From Veillonella sp. 3310 (GTDB taxonomy: Bacteria > Bacillota > Negativicutes > Veillonellales > Veillonellaceae), in contig NZ_RQVJ01000001.1 in the NCBI RefSeq assembly GCF_003999875.1, positions 124,001 to 188,000 of the forward strand: a stretch of DNA of 64,000 bases, in the 5' to 3' direction. Below the pieces are notes generated by a model that saw only the letters and a program-made list of their open reading frames with translations, had not been told where the DNA came from and ran no database searches. Positions 50,491-59,886 of the stretch are shown one piece after another (the stretch's first letter is position 1; every line of letters begins with the position of its first letter). Both the position numbers and the translations under genes were made by a program.

Positions 50491-51222
50491 ATGTCAGGAC
50501 ATTCTAAATGGTCAAATATTAAACATAGAAAAGGTAAAAATGATGCATTAAAAGCAAAAATTACCACAAAAATTAGCCGTGAAATCACAGTAGCTGTAAA
50601 AGCTGGTGGTACCGATCCAACAGGCAATATGCGCTTGAAATTGGCGTTACAAAAAGCTCGTGAAAATAACATTCCTAAGGACAATATTCAACGTGCTATC
50701 GACAAAGGTGCCGGTGCAGGTGATGCGAACAACTATGAAGAAATTACCTATGAAGGATATGGCCCAGGTGGCGCTGCTATCCTTGTAGACGTAATGACAG
50801 ATAACCGTAACCGTGCGGCAGCTGACGTTCGTCATGCTTTCTCTAAACGTGGTGGCAACCTAGGTGAAAGTGGATCCGTTAACTGGATGTTCAAACGCAA
50901 AGGTGTATTCGTTATTCCACAAGAGGGCAACGATGAAGAAACATTAACATTATTGGCTCTTGATGCTGGTGCAGAAGACATCAAAGTAGAAGATGATGTA
51001 TTCGTTATTTATACATTACCTGATGATTACGATGCCGTAGAAGCTGCCTTAGCAGAAGCATCCATTGCAACAGATATGGCACAAATCACAATGGTTCCAG
51101 ATACAAATATGGAATTAACAGGTGATGATGCAGTGAATATGCAACGTATATTGGATATGTTGGAAGACTTGGATGATGTACAAGATGTGTACCACAATGC
51201 TATCATGGACGTGGAAGAATAA
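50491..51222 (+). CDS. yebC: YebC/PmpR-family protein (translation/transcription factor)
   Basis: 243 residues. The family start SGHSKWSNIKHRKG, the NIPKDNIQRAIDKGAG block and AADVRHAFSKRGGNLGESGSVNWMF are diagnostic. YebC members were described as DNA-binding regulators; some act on ribosomes stalled at proline stretches. The RBS AGGAGG is 6-7 nt upstream. It lies next to trmD here; the usual ruvC neighbour is absent. Confidence 0.94.
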   Translation: MSGHSKWSNIKHRKGKNDALKAKITTKISREITVAVKAGGTDPTGNMRLKLALQKARENNIPKDNIQRAIDKGAGAGDANNYEEITYEGYGPGGAAILVDVMTDNRNRAAADVRHAFSKRGGNLGESGSVNWMFKRKGVFVIPQEGNDEETLTLLALDAGAEDIKVEDDVFVIYTLPDDYDAVEAALAEASIATDMAQITMVPDTNMELTGDDAVNMQRILDMLEDLDDVQDVYHNAIMDVEE

Positions 51223-51247
51223 TTTTCTGTAAAATTTCATCATTTCA

Positions 51248-51256
51248 TGCTATACT
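51248..51256 (+). promoter_or_regulatory. Extended -10 promoter for the thiC leader
   Basis: TGC-TATACT is about 25 nt upstream of the TPP aptamer, identical to the elements before yicC and rpsB. Confidence 0.55.
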
Positions 51257-51280
51257 ATAAGTAAGTAAATATTTTAGATT

Positions 51281-51374
51281 TGCAAGGGAGCCTATGTAAT
51301 AGGCTGAGAAAGGACTATGAAGTACCTGACCTTTTGACCTGATCGGGATCATGCCCGCGTAGGAAGCACGCTGA
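51281..51374 (+). ncRNA. TPP riboswitch (thi box)
   Basis: Conserved TPP-aptamer segments are present in order: GGGAGC, GGCTGAGAAAGG, TGACCTGATC, and TCATGCCCGCGTAGGAA. A terminator hairpin follows at 51383-51410, 50 nt before thiC, indicating transcriptional control: thiamine pyrophosphate binding should favour termination. Confidence 0.96.
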
Positions 51375-51382
51375 CATATGTG

Positions 51383-51410
51383 GGTATCGATGTAATGTCG
51401 ATACCTTTTT
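51383..51410 (+). terminator. Riboswitch-controlled terminator before thiC
   Basis: GGTATCGA (51383-51390) pairs with TCGATACC (51398-51405), followed by five T's. It is the expression platform of the TPP riboswitch. Confidence 0.85.
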
Positions 51411-51459
51411 GTGTATAGAGTACCCAAAATAGGCTCCTTTGTAATGAAAGGAGCTTTTT

Positions 51460-52764
51460 ATGTTTTACACACAAATGCAAGCAGCCCAAAAAGGCATTGT
51501 TACCGACGCGATGAAAGTGGTAGCAGAAAAAGAAAACATGGATGTTGAAGTATTACGAGACCTAGTGGCAAAAGGGCATGTAACGATTCCTTGTAACAAG
51601 CATCATACCTCTTTACAACCAGAAGGAATCGGGCAGAAGTTGCGCACAAAAATTAATGTGAACTTAGGAACATCTAAAGATTGTACAGACTACGAAGAAG
51701 AGATGAAAAAAGTCCATCATGCAGTGGCATTAGGTGCTGAATCTATTATGGACTTGTCTACACATGGGGATACAAAAGTGTTCCGTCGGTTGTTGACAAA
51801 GGAATGTCCTGTTATGATTGGCACCGTGCCAATCTATGATAGCGTTATCCATCATCAGAAGGATTTAGGTGAATTGACTGCAGAGGACTTTATTTCTACT
51901 ATCCGTCTTCATGCAGAAGATGGTGTAGACTTTGTTACTTTACACTGTGGGATTACACAACACACAGTGGAGCAAATTAAACGTCATAAACGAAAACTAA
52001 ACATCGTGAGCCGTGGAGGTAGTTTAGTCTTTGCATGGATGTCCATGACTGGTCAAGAAAATCCTTTCTATGAATACTATGATGAGATTTTAGATATATG
52101 TGCAGAATATGATATGACCATTTCTCTTGGTGATGCATGCCGTCCAGGTTGCTTGGCGGATGCTACTGATATCTGTCAAATCGAAGAACTTGTTCGTCTG
52201 GGTGAGTTAACAAAACGAGCTCGTGAACGTGGTGTGCAAGTGTTGGTGGAAGGTCCAGGTCATGTGCCATTGAATCAAGTCCAAGCCAACATGGAAGTTC
52301 AACAAACAATCTGCGACGGAGCACCATTCTATGTATTGGGACCATTGGTGACAGACATTGCACCAGGCTACGACCATATTACAGCAGCTATCGGTGGTGC
52401 TGTGGCAGCTATGCATGGGGCAGCGTTCCTTTGCTATGTAACACCAGCAGAACATTTAGCATTACCGGATGAAAACGATGTTAAAGAAGGTATTATGGCT
52501 TTCAAAATCGCAGCGCACGCCGCAGACATTGCAAAAGGTATACCAAATGCACGAGACCGTGATGACCGCATGGCAGAAGCGCGACAAAAACTCGATTGGG
52601 AAGCGCAATATGCAGTGGCATTAGATCCTGAAAAAGCACGTCGTATCCGTGAAAGCCGTGCTCCAGAAGAAGGACATAAAGAAGCATGCAGTATGTGCGG
52701 AAAATTCTGCGCCGTACGGAGCATCAACAAAGCCTTAGAGGGAGAGAAAATCGATATATTATAA
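51460..52764 (+). CDS. thiC: Phosphomethylpyrimidine synthase ThiC
   Basis: A radical-SAM enzyme converting AIR to HMP phosphate for thiamine synthesis. It has 434 residues. Motifs are [42 protein letters not shown] and [11 protein letters not shown]. The C-terminal cluster-binding cysteines CSMCGKFC (CX2CX4C) are intact near residue 415. It is the only thiamine gene here, controlled by the riboswitch upstream and ended by a terminator. Confidence 0.97.
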   Translation: MFYTQMQAAQKGIVTDAMKVVAEKENMDVEVLRDLVAKGHVTIPCNKHHTSLQPEGIGQKLRTKINVNLGTSKDCTDYEEEMKKVHHAVALGAESIMDLSTHGDTKVFRRLLTKECPVMIGTVPIYDSVIHHQKDLGELTAEDFISTIRLHAEDGVDFVTLHCGITQHTVEQIKRHKRKLNIVSRGGSLVFAWMSMTGQENPFYEYYDEILDICAEYDMTISLGDACRPGCLADATDICQIEELVRLGELTKRARERGVQVLVEGPGHVPLNQVQANMEVQQTICDGAPFYVLGPLVTDIAPGYDHITAAIGGAVAAMHGAAFLCYVTPAEHLALPDENDVKEGIMAFKIAAHAADIAKGIPNARDRDDRMAEARQKLDWEAQYAVALDPEKARRIRESRAPEEGHKEACSMCGKFCAVRSINKALEGEKIDIL

Positions 52765-52774
52765 AAGAGAAACG

Positions 52775-52809
52775 AAACAGCCAACTCTGTAGGGAGTTGG
52801 TTGTTTTGT
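52775..52809 (+). terminator. Terminator after thiC
   Basis: A 13-bp stem with one G:U pair (52775-52787 with 52794-52806; core CCAACTC/GAGTTGG), then an interrupted T-tract. Confidence 0.8.
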
Positions 52810-52939
52810 TATATAAATAAATTGATTATAGCCATGTGATTGATGTATTATATAGATAATGAGTATGTTTTTATGTAATGTAAGAGGTGCAATTATATAA
52901 GAGAATCTTTTGAGAAAATTGGGTTTTAGAGGTGCAATG

Positions 52940-53647
52940 ATGAAACAATGGAAACTGTTAGCACTGGGATGCGCACTATTAGCGCTAACTGGTTGTGCAA
53001 GTATGGACTCTACGATACAAGTAGATAGTGATTTTAGTGGCAAATGGGAAGCACAATTACATATTCCAGAATCGTTGAGTAAATCGGATATAGAATCTGG
53101 ATTTGATGGTAGTGTAAGCAAAATTATTAATGACCATAAGCATATAGATGATGATTCTTTCGAAGAAAAACAAAATAAAGAGAAAGAGTCCTTAAAACAA
53201 TTTAGTGCAAAACATATTAAACTTGAGGCAATTGATTCAAATGGCACGGTACTTCCTAATCAAGTGGAGGCGAGATCTGAGCATTGGAAGATTACCGCTT
53301 CTTTTTCAGATGAAAGTGAATTGACTAACAGTTACAGAATTCTTTATGGTGCTATAGATAGACCTGAGGCATTACATATTATCTATCCTTATGGTGAAGA
53401 AAGTAATGCATATATGTTCAATATGGGACGTTCATATGGAACAACAACTATCACATTAGATGGAGACATTAAAACCGATTTTAAAACAGATGGTGTAGTG
53501 AATGGTAACACCATAACTTTTGAAAAAGATAAAAATATCCGATTTGTTTTTCTGAAAGCATCACATACTATTAGAAATGTAATGATTGGTGTAGTAATAT
53601 TTGGCGTGTTAGTAGTCGCCTATATTCTGTGGAGAAAACGAGGTTAG
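52940..53647 (+). CDS. Hypothetical lipoprotein with C-terminal membrane anchor
   Basis: About 235 residues from the ATG at 52940 (ATGs also at 52937; GAGGTG just upstream). The signal peptide KLLALGCALLALTGC has a lipobox with Cys near 19. The middle (about 30-205) is a beta-rich, charged domain with a Lys/Glu-rich helix near 75-95. The C-terminus has one membrane helix (about 212-230) and a WRKRG tail. The layout of lipobox, beta domain and C-terminal helix recalls LppM/DUF3153 proteins, but I do not claim identity. The next gene is 4 bp away. Confidence 0.75.
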   Translation: MKQWKLLALGCALLALTGCASMDSTIQVDSDFSGKWEAQLHIPESLSKSDIESGFDGSVSKIINDHKHIDDDSFEEKQNKEKESLKQFSAKHIKLEAIDSNGTVLPNQVEARSEHWKITASFSDESELTNSYRILYGAIDRPEALHIIYPYGEESNAYMFNMGRSYGTTTITLDGDIKTDFKTDGVVNGNTITFEKDKNIRFVFLKASHTIRNVMIGVVIFGVLVVAYILWRKRG

Positions 53648-53651
53648 TAGT

Positions 53652-54344
53652 ATGAATATGAAGAAATATATGCTAATTATACTAGGCGTAATTATGATGG
53701 GGCTGGCTTTCACAGGATGCACATCTGATACATCAGTCGGTGATAATCTCGATTTATCGGGCACGTGGTATCATTATAATCCTCCCTATGAAGACAACGG
53801 CTATAATAGTGGGGTTGTTTATAAAATAACCTTTGAAAAGGTAAGTGACCATGTGTATAAAATGACGGAGTCCAAGTTTTATATGCGTAATGTATATGCG
53901 AAACATCAGTTGATAAACGAAAAGGAATATGGCACTGATCACGCTAGAATAACGGCATTAGATATTGCGAAAGGACCAAATAAAAACGGAGTACTACCAA
54001 TCTATGATGATGCTTATGAATGGGTGCCTTACTACGATGAAATAAAAGAGGAGGCCTTGTTGACAGTTAGAGATGGCAAGGCTTATGATGGGGTATTTGG
54101 TGCTACCCACACGATTAAAAAGGAAAATGGTAAGTTGATGCTTGTTAGTGATAAAGATAGTAACTCTATTATGTATAAAACGGATGATTCCTTCTTTACA
54201 GTTGCTAACGAACAAGAAGCAGCTAATATCAAAAAGAAAGTGGATATCGATAACGCTAAACAGCCCAATGAAGCATATCAAATACGTAATATCACGTTCA
54301 CTGTGAAAGAAAGCGATAAAAAAGTGTATGCTCATTCTAATTAG
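53652..54344 (+). CDS. Hypothetical lipoprotein
   Basis: 230 residues with signal peptide and lipobox FTGC (Cys at about 23). The start could also be the in-frame ATG at 53658. The body begins DLSGTWYHYNPPYED, similar to lipocalin-like or META-type beta domains that often start with a GTW strand. Not recognised as any family. It is co-directional and 4 bp from the previous lipoprotein, so they are probably one operon. Confidence 0.72.
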   Translation: MNMKKYMLIILGVIMMGLAFTGCTSDTSVGDNLDLSGTWYHYNPPYEDNGYNSGVVYKITFEKVSDHVYKMTESKFYMRNVYAKHQLINEKEYGTDHARITALDIAKGPNKNGVLPIYDDAYEWVPYYDEIKEEALLTVRDGKAYDGVFGATHTIKKENGKLMLVSDKDSNSIMYKTDDSFFTVANEQEAANIKKKVDIDNAKQPNEAYQIRNITFTVKESDKKVYAHSN

Positions 54345-54465
54345 GCATACAATCAGTATGCTAATTCTGTATGCTCAACGGTCAAACAATGCTTGATAGT
54401 GCATATATTTATAGAGTATGATAGAGATGTCATTATAGTTATTTTTTATAAGTGTGAGGTGTGCT

Positions 54466-55041
54466 ATGAGAAAAAGAACAGCAATAGCTCTTGTATTAGC
54501 TAGCGTATTTGCAATGAATGCAGGTACTGCTACAGTAGAAGCTAGTTGGTTAAGTAAAACGTTAAAGAAATTAGATAATGCTTTGGGGGTTCCTGATAGT
54601 AATACACAAGTGACACAACAATCTGATGGAAATTTACGATTACCACAAGCAGGAGAACGATGGGTTCTGATTTCGGAAAATAAATATTATAAAACGTATG
54701 TAGATCGTTCTAAAGTATACGCAAGAGGTGAAGCTCAGGATCGTTGGGTAACGGGTGTTTTTAAGCGCGAATTTACGCCACTTGGTTCACAATGGTTAGG
54801 TGGATTTGGAGATGTTAAACCAGATGTAGTAACAGTGGAGTATTATTCTATTTCATATGGAGTAAATGGCGTGTATGATAACTATGGTATGTATGCAATT
54901 CCTACTTCATATTATGATGTTCATGGCAATTTAATTTATAAGGGAATCATAGAGCGTAAACACTATGGTAACTATATTCCAGACACTGAAGAAGAACACA
55001 TCAAAGACCGACTCTTCCATATGTTCGGTTGGGATTACTAA
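54466..55041 (+). CDS. Hypothetical secreted protein
   Basis: 191 residues from ATG 54466 (GTGAGGTGTG upstream). A cleavable signal peptide (KRTAIALVLASVFAMNAGTATVEA, cleavage near 27) is followed by a beta-rich domain with many Tyr and Trp residues (RWVLISENKYYKTYVDRSKVYARG). This resembles small Negativicute surface/exported proteins that show a ...-S-x-YYDVHGNLIYKG repeat-like end. No function can be assigned. Confidence 0.7.
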   Translation: MRKRTAIALVLASVFAMNAGTATVEASWLSKTLKKLDNALGVPDSNTQVTQQSDGNLRLPQAGERWVLISENKYYKTYVDRSKVYARGEAQDRWVTGVFKREFTPLGSQWLGGFGDVKPDVVTVEYYSISYGVNGVYDNYGMYAIPTSYYDVHGNLIYKGIIERKHYGNYIPDTEEEHIKDRLFHMFGWDY

Positions 55042-55104
55042 AAGACTTTAAATTTATTATTTTATGTGTCTTTGATGAATTTATTTTGAAAGGAATATAC
55101 TTAA

Positions 55105-55266
55105 TTGAGTTATGAAAGTATCCCGAGGGATAGAGATGAGTTATTAAGAGAGTTGACTCGATTAGAAATTGAATATCGCGTAACCATTCCTTATCTAATG
55201 AAAGTTGCAGAATTAGATAAAGAACTAAAATATTATGAGGAAGAAAAATTGAAGGCCCAGGGTTAA
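55105..55266 (+). CDS. Small hypothetical protein (53 aa)
   Basis: A TTG start preceded by AAAGGA at the right distance opens a 53-codon frame. The product is highly charged and helical (RDELLRELTRLEIEYRV then LMKVAELDKELKYYEEE), likely a short coiled coil. It ends 15 bp before the next gene, whose product also carries helices, so the two may form a pair. No family recognised. Confidence 0.45.
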   Translation: MSYESIPRDRDELLRELTRLEIEYRVTIPYLMKVAELDKELKYYEEEKLKAQG

Positions 55267-55281
55267 TCAGGTGAAACGGAA

Positions 55282-55824
55282 ATGAAGTCTGTTGGATGTG
55301 GGTGTTTATTATACCTTGTTTTTTTAGGCCCATGGATATATATGGGGTGGTTTGTACCCAAATGGTTAACAGCATTTGCTAATTATGTAGGATTCTGGAA
55401 GTTTAGTGTTGGGCTTTTTATTAGTTTGGGAATCATTCGATTTATGATTTCAGCGTATTTTGATAATAAAAAAAGTGCAAAAGCTAGAGCAATATCTCTT
55501 GAAATTAATGATAATATAAGAGACATTAAGAAACTAGTAGATGCCATTCCTAATAATTTTTTGCCAGATCCTTTTAAAAGCTATGTAGCTGTTACTGGAA
55601 TGATTGACTTGGTTAATGATTATAGAGCAGATAGTTTAAAAGAAGCAATGAATCTATTTAAGCAGGAGACAATGTTAGACTCTATCTTGACAGGAATTGA
55701 TGAGTTAAGAGCAGACATGATTGTTAGCCAACTTATGACGCTTCAGGCGATCCGAGCAGCGAAAGAAGCCGCAGATGAAGCCAATCAAGCAAAGTGGGAG
55801 GGAAGATTTAGGAATAGTAAATAG
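55282..55824 (+). CDS. Hypothetical membrane protein
   Basis: 180 residues. Two membrane helices near the N-terminus (about 8-27 and 40-58, with GCGCLLYLVFLGPWIYMGW at the start) are followed by a long, charged, mainly helical cytoplasmic or extracytoplasmic part (about 65-180). The start follows a weak RBS (GTGAAACGGAA). Unknown function; sits directly upstream of the rpsB promoter. Confidence 0.65.
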   Translation: MKSVGCGCLLYLVFLGPWIYMGWFVPKWLTAFANYVGFWKFSVGLFISLGIIRFMISAYFDNKKSAKARAISLEINDNIRDIKKLVDAIPNNFLPDPFKSYVAVTGMIDLVNDYRADSLKEAMNLFKQETMLDSILTGIDELRADMIVSQLMTLQAIRAAKEAADEANQAKWEGRFRNSK

Positions 55825-55855
55825 ATCGTAAAGGTGTTAATGAGCATATTTCCTC

Positions 55856-55885
55856 TTGCTTTCAACCCACATTTTGTGCTATACT
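55856..55885 (+). promoter_or_regulatory. Promoter of the rpsB-tsf operon
   Basis: TTGCTT (55856-55861) and TGC-TATACT (-10 at 55880-55885) are separated by 18 bp. The extended -10 is identical to those of yicC and the thiC leader. The transcript would have a leader of about 100 nt. Confidence 0.65.
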
Positions 55886-55889
55886 AGCC

Positions 55890-55989
55890 AAGTATGAATA
55901 CACACGCAACTAGACTATCAGTTCTGTGCGCAATTTCGCGTTTGCTGAGGGATGAGAGTTGCGGAGGTTTTTTAACAGGAGGTGCCAAC
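55890..55989 (+). promoter_or_regulatory. rpsB 5' leader with terminator-like fold
   Basis: The leader can fold CGCAACT (about 55905-55911) with AGTTGCG (55957-55963), an enclosed GCGCAATTTCGCG hairpin, and then a T-rich run (GGTTTTTTAAC). The RBS AGGAGGTG follows. This looks like an S2 autoregulatory leader or attenuator; an in-frame ATG within it at 55894 is not a credible start. Confidence 0.5.
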
Positions 55990-56715
55990 ATGGCAGTAGT
56001 ATCACTTAAACAATTATTAGAAGCTGGTGTTCACTTTGGACATCAAACAAGAAGATGGAATCCTAAAATGGCTAAATTCATCTTCACTGAACGTAATGGT
56101 ATCTATATCATTGACCTTCAAAAAACTGTAAAAAAAGTAGAAGAAGCGTATGATTTCTTACGTGAAGTAGCTCAAGAAGGTAAAACAATCCTTTTCGTAG
56201 GTACTAAAAAACAAGCTCAAGAAGCTGTTAAAGAAGAAGCTCTTCGTGCTAATATGTACTTCGTTAACGAACGTTGGTTGGGCGGTATGTTGACTAACTT
56301 CAAAACTATCGAAGCTCGTATTAAACGTTTAAAACAATTAGAAAAAATGGCTGAAGATGGAACATTCGAAGTTCTTCCTAAAAAAGAAGTGATTCGTCTT
56401 CGTCATGAATGGGAAAAATTGGAAAAATACCTTGGCGGTATCAAAGATATGCCAGAAATGCCAGGTGCACTTTTCGTAATCGACCCTAAAAAAGAAAAAA
56501 TCGCTATTGCAGAAGCTAAAAAATTAGGTATTCCTGTTGTAGCAACTGTAGACACTAACTGTGATCCAGACGAAGTTGATTTCCCAATCCCAGCAAATGA
56601 TGACGCTATTCGTGCAGTTAAATTGTTAGCTGGTAAAATGGCTGATGCTATTTTAGAAGGTCGTCAAGGTGAACAAGACGCATTCGGTACAGAATCTGCT
56701 TCCGAAGAAGCGTAA
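55990..56715 (+). CDS. rpsB: 30S ribosomal protein S2
   Basis: 241 residues from the ATG at 55990 after AGGAGGTG. The start [24 protein letters not shown] and the blocks [21 protein letters not shown] and [26 protein letters not shown] are universally conserved. The frame is open to 55894, but the extra 32 residues come from the leader. Confidence 0.97.
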   Translation: MAVVSLKQLLEAGVHFGHQTRRWNPKMAKFIFTERNGIYIIDLQKTVKKVEEAYDFLREVAQEGKTILFVGTKKQAQEAVKEEALRANMYFVNERWLGGMLTNFKTIEARIKRLKQLEKMAEDGTFEVLPKKEVIRLRHEWEKLEKYLGGIKDMPEMPGALFVIDPKKEKIAIAEAKKLGIPVVATVDTNCDPDEVDFPIPANDDAIRAVKLLAGKMADAILEGRQGEQDAFGTESASEEA

Positions 56716-56785
56716 GAATCTGTAAGATTATTTAACAATATATACAGACATAGTCTTAATTGATAAATAAGTAATAACGATGTAA

Positions 56786-56817
56786 AATTAAGGTAAGGCT
56801 AAGGTCTTACCTTAATT
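56786..56817 (+). terminator. Hairpin between rpsB and tsf
   Basis: A perfect 12-bp stem AATTAAGGTAAG (56786-56797) with its complement (56806-56817), loop 8 nt, no T-run. It is a likely attenuator or processing signal giving different S2 and EF-Ts levels. Confidence 0.65.
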
Positions 56818-56836
56818 ATTTATAGGAGGAAAAATC

Positions 56837-57520
56837 ATGGCTCAAATTACAGCAGCTTTAGTAAAAGAATTACGCGACATGACTGGCGCAGGTATGATGG
56901 ATGCTAAAAAAGCATTGGTAGAAGTTGATGGCGATATCCAAAAAGCAGTTGACTTCCTTCGTGAAAAAGGCTTAGCAGCAGCAGCTAAAAAAGCTGGTCG
57001 TATTGCAGCTGAAGGTGTAGTAGCATCTTACATTCATGGTGGCGGACGTATTGGTGTATTAGTAGAAATCAACTGTGAAACAGACTTCGTTGCTAAAACT
57101 GATGATTTCCAAGCTCTTTGCAAAGACGTAGCAATGCAAATCGCTGCAGCTAACCCTACATACTTAAAACGTGAAGACGTTCCAGCTGATGTAATCGAAC
57201 ATGAAAAAGCTGTATTGATGGAGCAAGCTAAAGTAGAAGCTGAAGAAGACGTTAAAGCTGGCCGTAAACCAAAACCAGAAGCAGTTCTTGAAAAAATGGT
57301 AGCTGGCCGCGTTGAAAAATTCTATAAAGAAAACTGCCTATTAGAACAAGTTTTCATTAAAGACGGTGAAAAAACTGTACAAGCTATGATCAATGAAGCA
57401 ATCGCTAAAATCGGTGAAAACATTAACGTACGTCGTTATGTTCGCTATGCATTAGGCGAAGGTATCGAAAAGAAACAAGACGATTTCGTTGCAGAAGTTA
57501 TGGCTACTGTAGGTAAATAA
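56837..57520 (+). CDS. tsf: Elongation factor Ts
   Basis: The nucleotide-exchange factor for EF-Tu. It has 227 residues, shorter than E. coli EF-Ts (283) because the dimerisation core is reduced, as in other short forms. The UBA-like N-terminal domain contains [18 protein letters not shown], the contact TDFVAK follows near residue 82, and the C-terminal [17 protein letters not shown] is conserved. Confidence 0.96.
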   Translation: MAQITAALVKELRDMTGAGMMDAKKALVEVDGDIQKAVDFLREKGLAAAAKKAGRIAAEGVVASYIHGGGRIGVLVEINCETDFVAKTDDFQALCKDVAMQIAAANPTYLKREDVPADVIEHEKAVLMEQAKVEAEEDVKAGRKPKPEAVLEKMVAGRVEKFYKENCLLEQVFIKDGEKTVQAMINEAIAKIGENINVRRYVRYALGEGIEKKQDDFVAEVMATVGK

Positions 57521-57528
57521 GTACGGAG

Positions 57529-57561
57529 ATAAGAGAACACCGCAAGTGTTCTCTTATTTTT
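57529..57561 (+). terminator. Terminator after tsf
   Basis: A perfect 12-bp stem (57529-57540 with 57546-57557) with CGCAA loop followed by T's. pyrH follows 36 bp later, so read-through or a separate promoter is needed. Confidence 0.88.
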
Positions 57562-57596
57562 GAATTATTTGTTAGAAACGTCATAAGGAGAAGGAC

Positions 57597-58316
57597 ATGA
57601 GTGAACGTAAATTTAAACGTATCGTATTAAAACTTAGCGGTGAGGCCCTAGCAGGTGATCAAGGATTTGGTATTAATCCACAAGTGGTAGAGCCATTAGC
57701 ACAAGAAATTGCGCAACTTTCCAAAGAAAGTGGTATTGAAATTGCTATCGTTGTAGGTGGTGGAAATATCTGGCGTGGTTTATCAGGTAGTGCTAAAGGT
57801 ATGGATCGTGCATCTGCTGATTATATGGGTATGATTGCAACAGTAATGAATGCTATTGCATTACAAGATGCTCTTGAAAATGCAGGCGTAGCAACTCGTG
57901 TTCAAACTGCTATCGAAATGCAAGAAGTAGCAGAACCATACATTCGTCGTCGTGCTATTCGTCACTTAGAAAAAGGTCGTATTGTTATCTTTGCAGCAGG
58001 TACTGGTAATCCGTACTTCTCTACAGATACAACAGCCGCTTTGCGTGCTGCTGAAATCGAAGCAGATGCTATTTTAATGGCGAAAAAATTTGCTGATGGT
58101 GTTTATGATTCTGATCCTAAAACAAATCCTGATGCTGTAAAATTTGATGAATTAACATATATGGATGTTATCAGCAAAGAATTAAAAGTTATGGATGCAA
58201 CATCTACTACTTTGTGTAAAGATAATCATATTCCTATCGTTGTATTCAGCATGGATATTCCTGGCAACATCACTAGAGCTGCCAAAGGAGAAGCCATCGG
58301 TACTATCGTAAAATAA
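57597..58316 (+). CDS. pyrH: UMP kinase
   Basis: Phosphorylates UMP to UDP; a hexameric bacterial amino-acid-kinase-fold enzyme. It has 239 residues. [14 protein letters not shown] at the start, [26 protein letters not shown] and [19 protein letters not shown] are family signatures. It is the usual neighbour of tsf and frr. Confidence 0.96.
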   Translation: MSERKFKRIVLKLSGEALAGDQGFGINPQVVEPLAQEIAQLSKESGIEIAIVVGGGNIWRGLSGSAKGMDRASADYMGMIATVMNAIALQDALENAGVATRVQTAIEMQEVAEPYIRRRAIRHLEKGRIVIFAAGTGNPYFSTDTTAALRAAEIEADAILMAKKFADGVYDSDPKTNPDAVKFDELTYMDVISKELKVMDATSTTLCKDNHIPIVVFSMDIPGNITRAAKGEAIGTIVK

Positions 58317-58328
58317 AAGGTGAACACT

Positions 58329-58889
58329 ATGGAAATTAAAGAAATTATTAGCCGCGAAGAAGCGCGCATGGACAAAACAATTGAATCTTTGAAACACGAA
58401 TTTGCCTCTGTACGCACAGGTCGTGCTCATACATCTCTATTAGATTCTGTAATGGTTGATTACTATGGTGCACCAACACCTGTTAATCAAGTAGCGAACG
58501 TATCTGCTCCAGATCCACGCATGATTTTAATCGCTCCATGGGATAAAACAATGATTGGTGCTATTGAAAAAGCAATCTTAACATCTGACTTAGGATTAAA
58601 TCCTAATAATGATGGTGATTCTATTCGTTTGGCGATTCCTCAATTGACGGAAGACCGCCGTAAAGAATTGGTAAAAGTTGTAAGCAAAAAAGCAGAAGAC
58701 GCTAAAGTTGCGATTCGTAACATTCGTCGTGATGCTAATGATGCAATCAAAAAAGAAGAAAAAGCGAAAACTATTACTGAAGACGTGTCAAAAGATGGAC
58801 AAGATCAAGTTCAAAAGTTGACCGACAAAAAAATCAAATTAATTGATGAACTTCGCGATACAAAAGAAAAGGATGTTATGTCTGTCTAA
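58329..58889 (+). CDS. frr: Ribosome recycling factor
   Basis: Splits the post-termination ribosome with EF-G. It has 186 residues from ATG 58329, preceded by AAAGGTGA; the in-frame GTG at 58320 overlaps the RBS. The conserved [30 protein letters not shown] and [10 protein letters not shown]-type (here [14 protein letters not shown]) segments are present. The TAA stop shares a base with the next ATG. Confidence 0.96.
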   Translation: MEIKEIISREEARMDKTIESLKHEFASVRTGRAHTSLLDSVMVDYYGAPTPVNQVANVSAPDPRMILIAPWDKTMIGAIEKAILTSDLGLNPNNDGDSIRLAIPQLTEDRRKELVKVVSKKAEDAKVAIRNIRRDANDAIKKEEKAKTITEDVSKDGQDQVQKLTDKKIKLIDELRDTKEKDVMSV

Positions 58890-59146
58890 TGGAACATACA
58901 TCTATTTTGGGATTTCCATGGCAGCTTGCACAGTCTCTTTTGCAGGCTGCCTCTATCCCTTTTACTACGAAAATAGAAAAGAACTATAATCGCTTCTTTT
59001 CCATTTCTTCCGAAGAATGTTATGTAGGCCGTGTCAAAGTAACGGAAGGTACATGGGAGATAGTTCTCTTTCACCCTATGGTATCCAGTCATGTGACAGT
59101 GTCGAATGAGGTACAATATGCTAAAAAACTTATGGAAGAAAAGTAA
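58889..59146 (+). CDS. Hypothetical 85-residue protein between frr and uppS
   Basis: It starts at an ATG overlapping the frr stop (TAATG) and ends 29 bp inside uppS. The product (GFPWQLAQSLLQAASIPF...EKNYNRFF...VGRVKVTEGTWEIVL) has no recognised domain. Its tight coupling and coding-like composition suggest a real gene, perhaps lineage-specific. An alternative is a fortuitous frame in a translation-coupled spacer. Confidence 0.6.
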   Translation: MEHTSILGFPWQLAQSLLQAASIPFTTKIEKNYNRFFSISSEECYVGRVKVTEGTWEIVLFHPMVSSHVTVSNEVQYAKKLMEEK

Positions 59147-59885
59147 ACAACAAGAGAGACCGACTGTAGATCCTACTAATATTCCAGAACATATTGCCAT
59201 TATCATGGATGGTAATGGAAGATGGGCAAAGCGGAGAGGCATGCCACGAAGTATGGGGCATCGCGCAGGAGCGGAAGTATTAAAGGACATTGTGAAAGCT
59301 GCCCAAGGATTTGGTGTGAAAGCATTGACTGTATATGGTTTTTCCACAGAAAATTGGAAACGTCCAGAAGAAGAAGTCAGCCTATTAATGGGTCTTATTA
59401 AGGAGTATTTACTTTCAAATGTAAAGCGAATGCATGCGGAAGGCGTGCGTATTCGTTTTGTGGGAGATATTACTAAGCTATCTGAAGAGTTACAAAACAT
59501 CATTAAAGAATCTGAGGATTTGACACAAGAAAATACAGGAATTACTTTGCAATTAGCAATTAACTATGGGGGACGTGACGAACTCACTCGAGCTACAAAG
59601 CGGATTGTCCAGGATGTGGCAAGCGGTATCATCTCTGAGGAGGATATTACAGAAACATTGATTTCTTCCTATTTAGATACACAAGAATTTGACCGTGTAG
59701 ATTTACTGATTCGACCAAGCAATGATGCACGTATCAGCAATTTTTTACTATGGCAAATTGCCTATGCAGAGTTCTGGTTTACCCCTTTACATTGGCCAGA
59801 TTTTACACCACAAGTGTTGGAAGAAGCCATTTTGGCATACCAGCAACGTGAACGTAGATTTGGTGGTTTAAAAGAGGAGAAATAA
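59118..59885 (+). CDS. uppS: Isoprenyl transferase (undecaprenyl diphosphate synthase)
   Basis: A cis-prenyltransferase making the lipid carrier for cell-wall synthesis. It has 255 residues from ATG 59118 (an earlier ATG at 59106 overlaps the GAGG). Motifs are IAIIMDGNGRWAKRRGMPRSMGHRAG with the catalytic aspartate, TVYGFSTENWKRP, and the C-terminal DLLIRPSNDARISNFLLWQIAYAEFWFT. The usual ...RTSGE... is RPSND here, a small departure. Confidence 0.94.
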   Translation: MLKNLWKKSKQQERPTVDPTNIPEHIAIIMDGNGRWAKRRGMPRSMGHRAGAEVLKDIVKAAQGFGVKALTVYGFSTENWKRPEEEVSLLMGLIKEYLLSNVKRMHAEGVRIRFVGDITKLSEELQNIIKESEDLTQENTGITLQLAINYGGRDELTRATKRIVQDVASGIISEEDITETLISSYLDTQEFDRVDLLIRPSNDARISNFLLWQIAYAEFWFTPLHWPDFTPQVLEEAILAYQQRERRFGGLKEEK

Positions 59886-59886
59886 T

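Noticed and set aside
55894-55989. Upstream in-frame start for rpsB
   Set aside because: The additional residues are encoded by a structured leader just after the promoter; the conserved S2 start at 55990 has AGGAGGTG.
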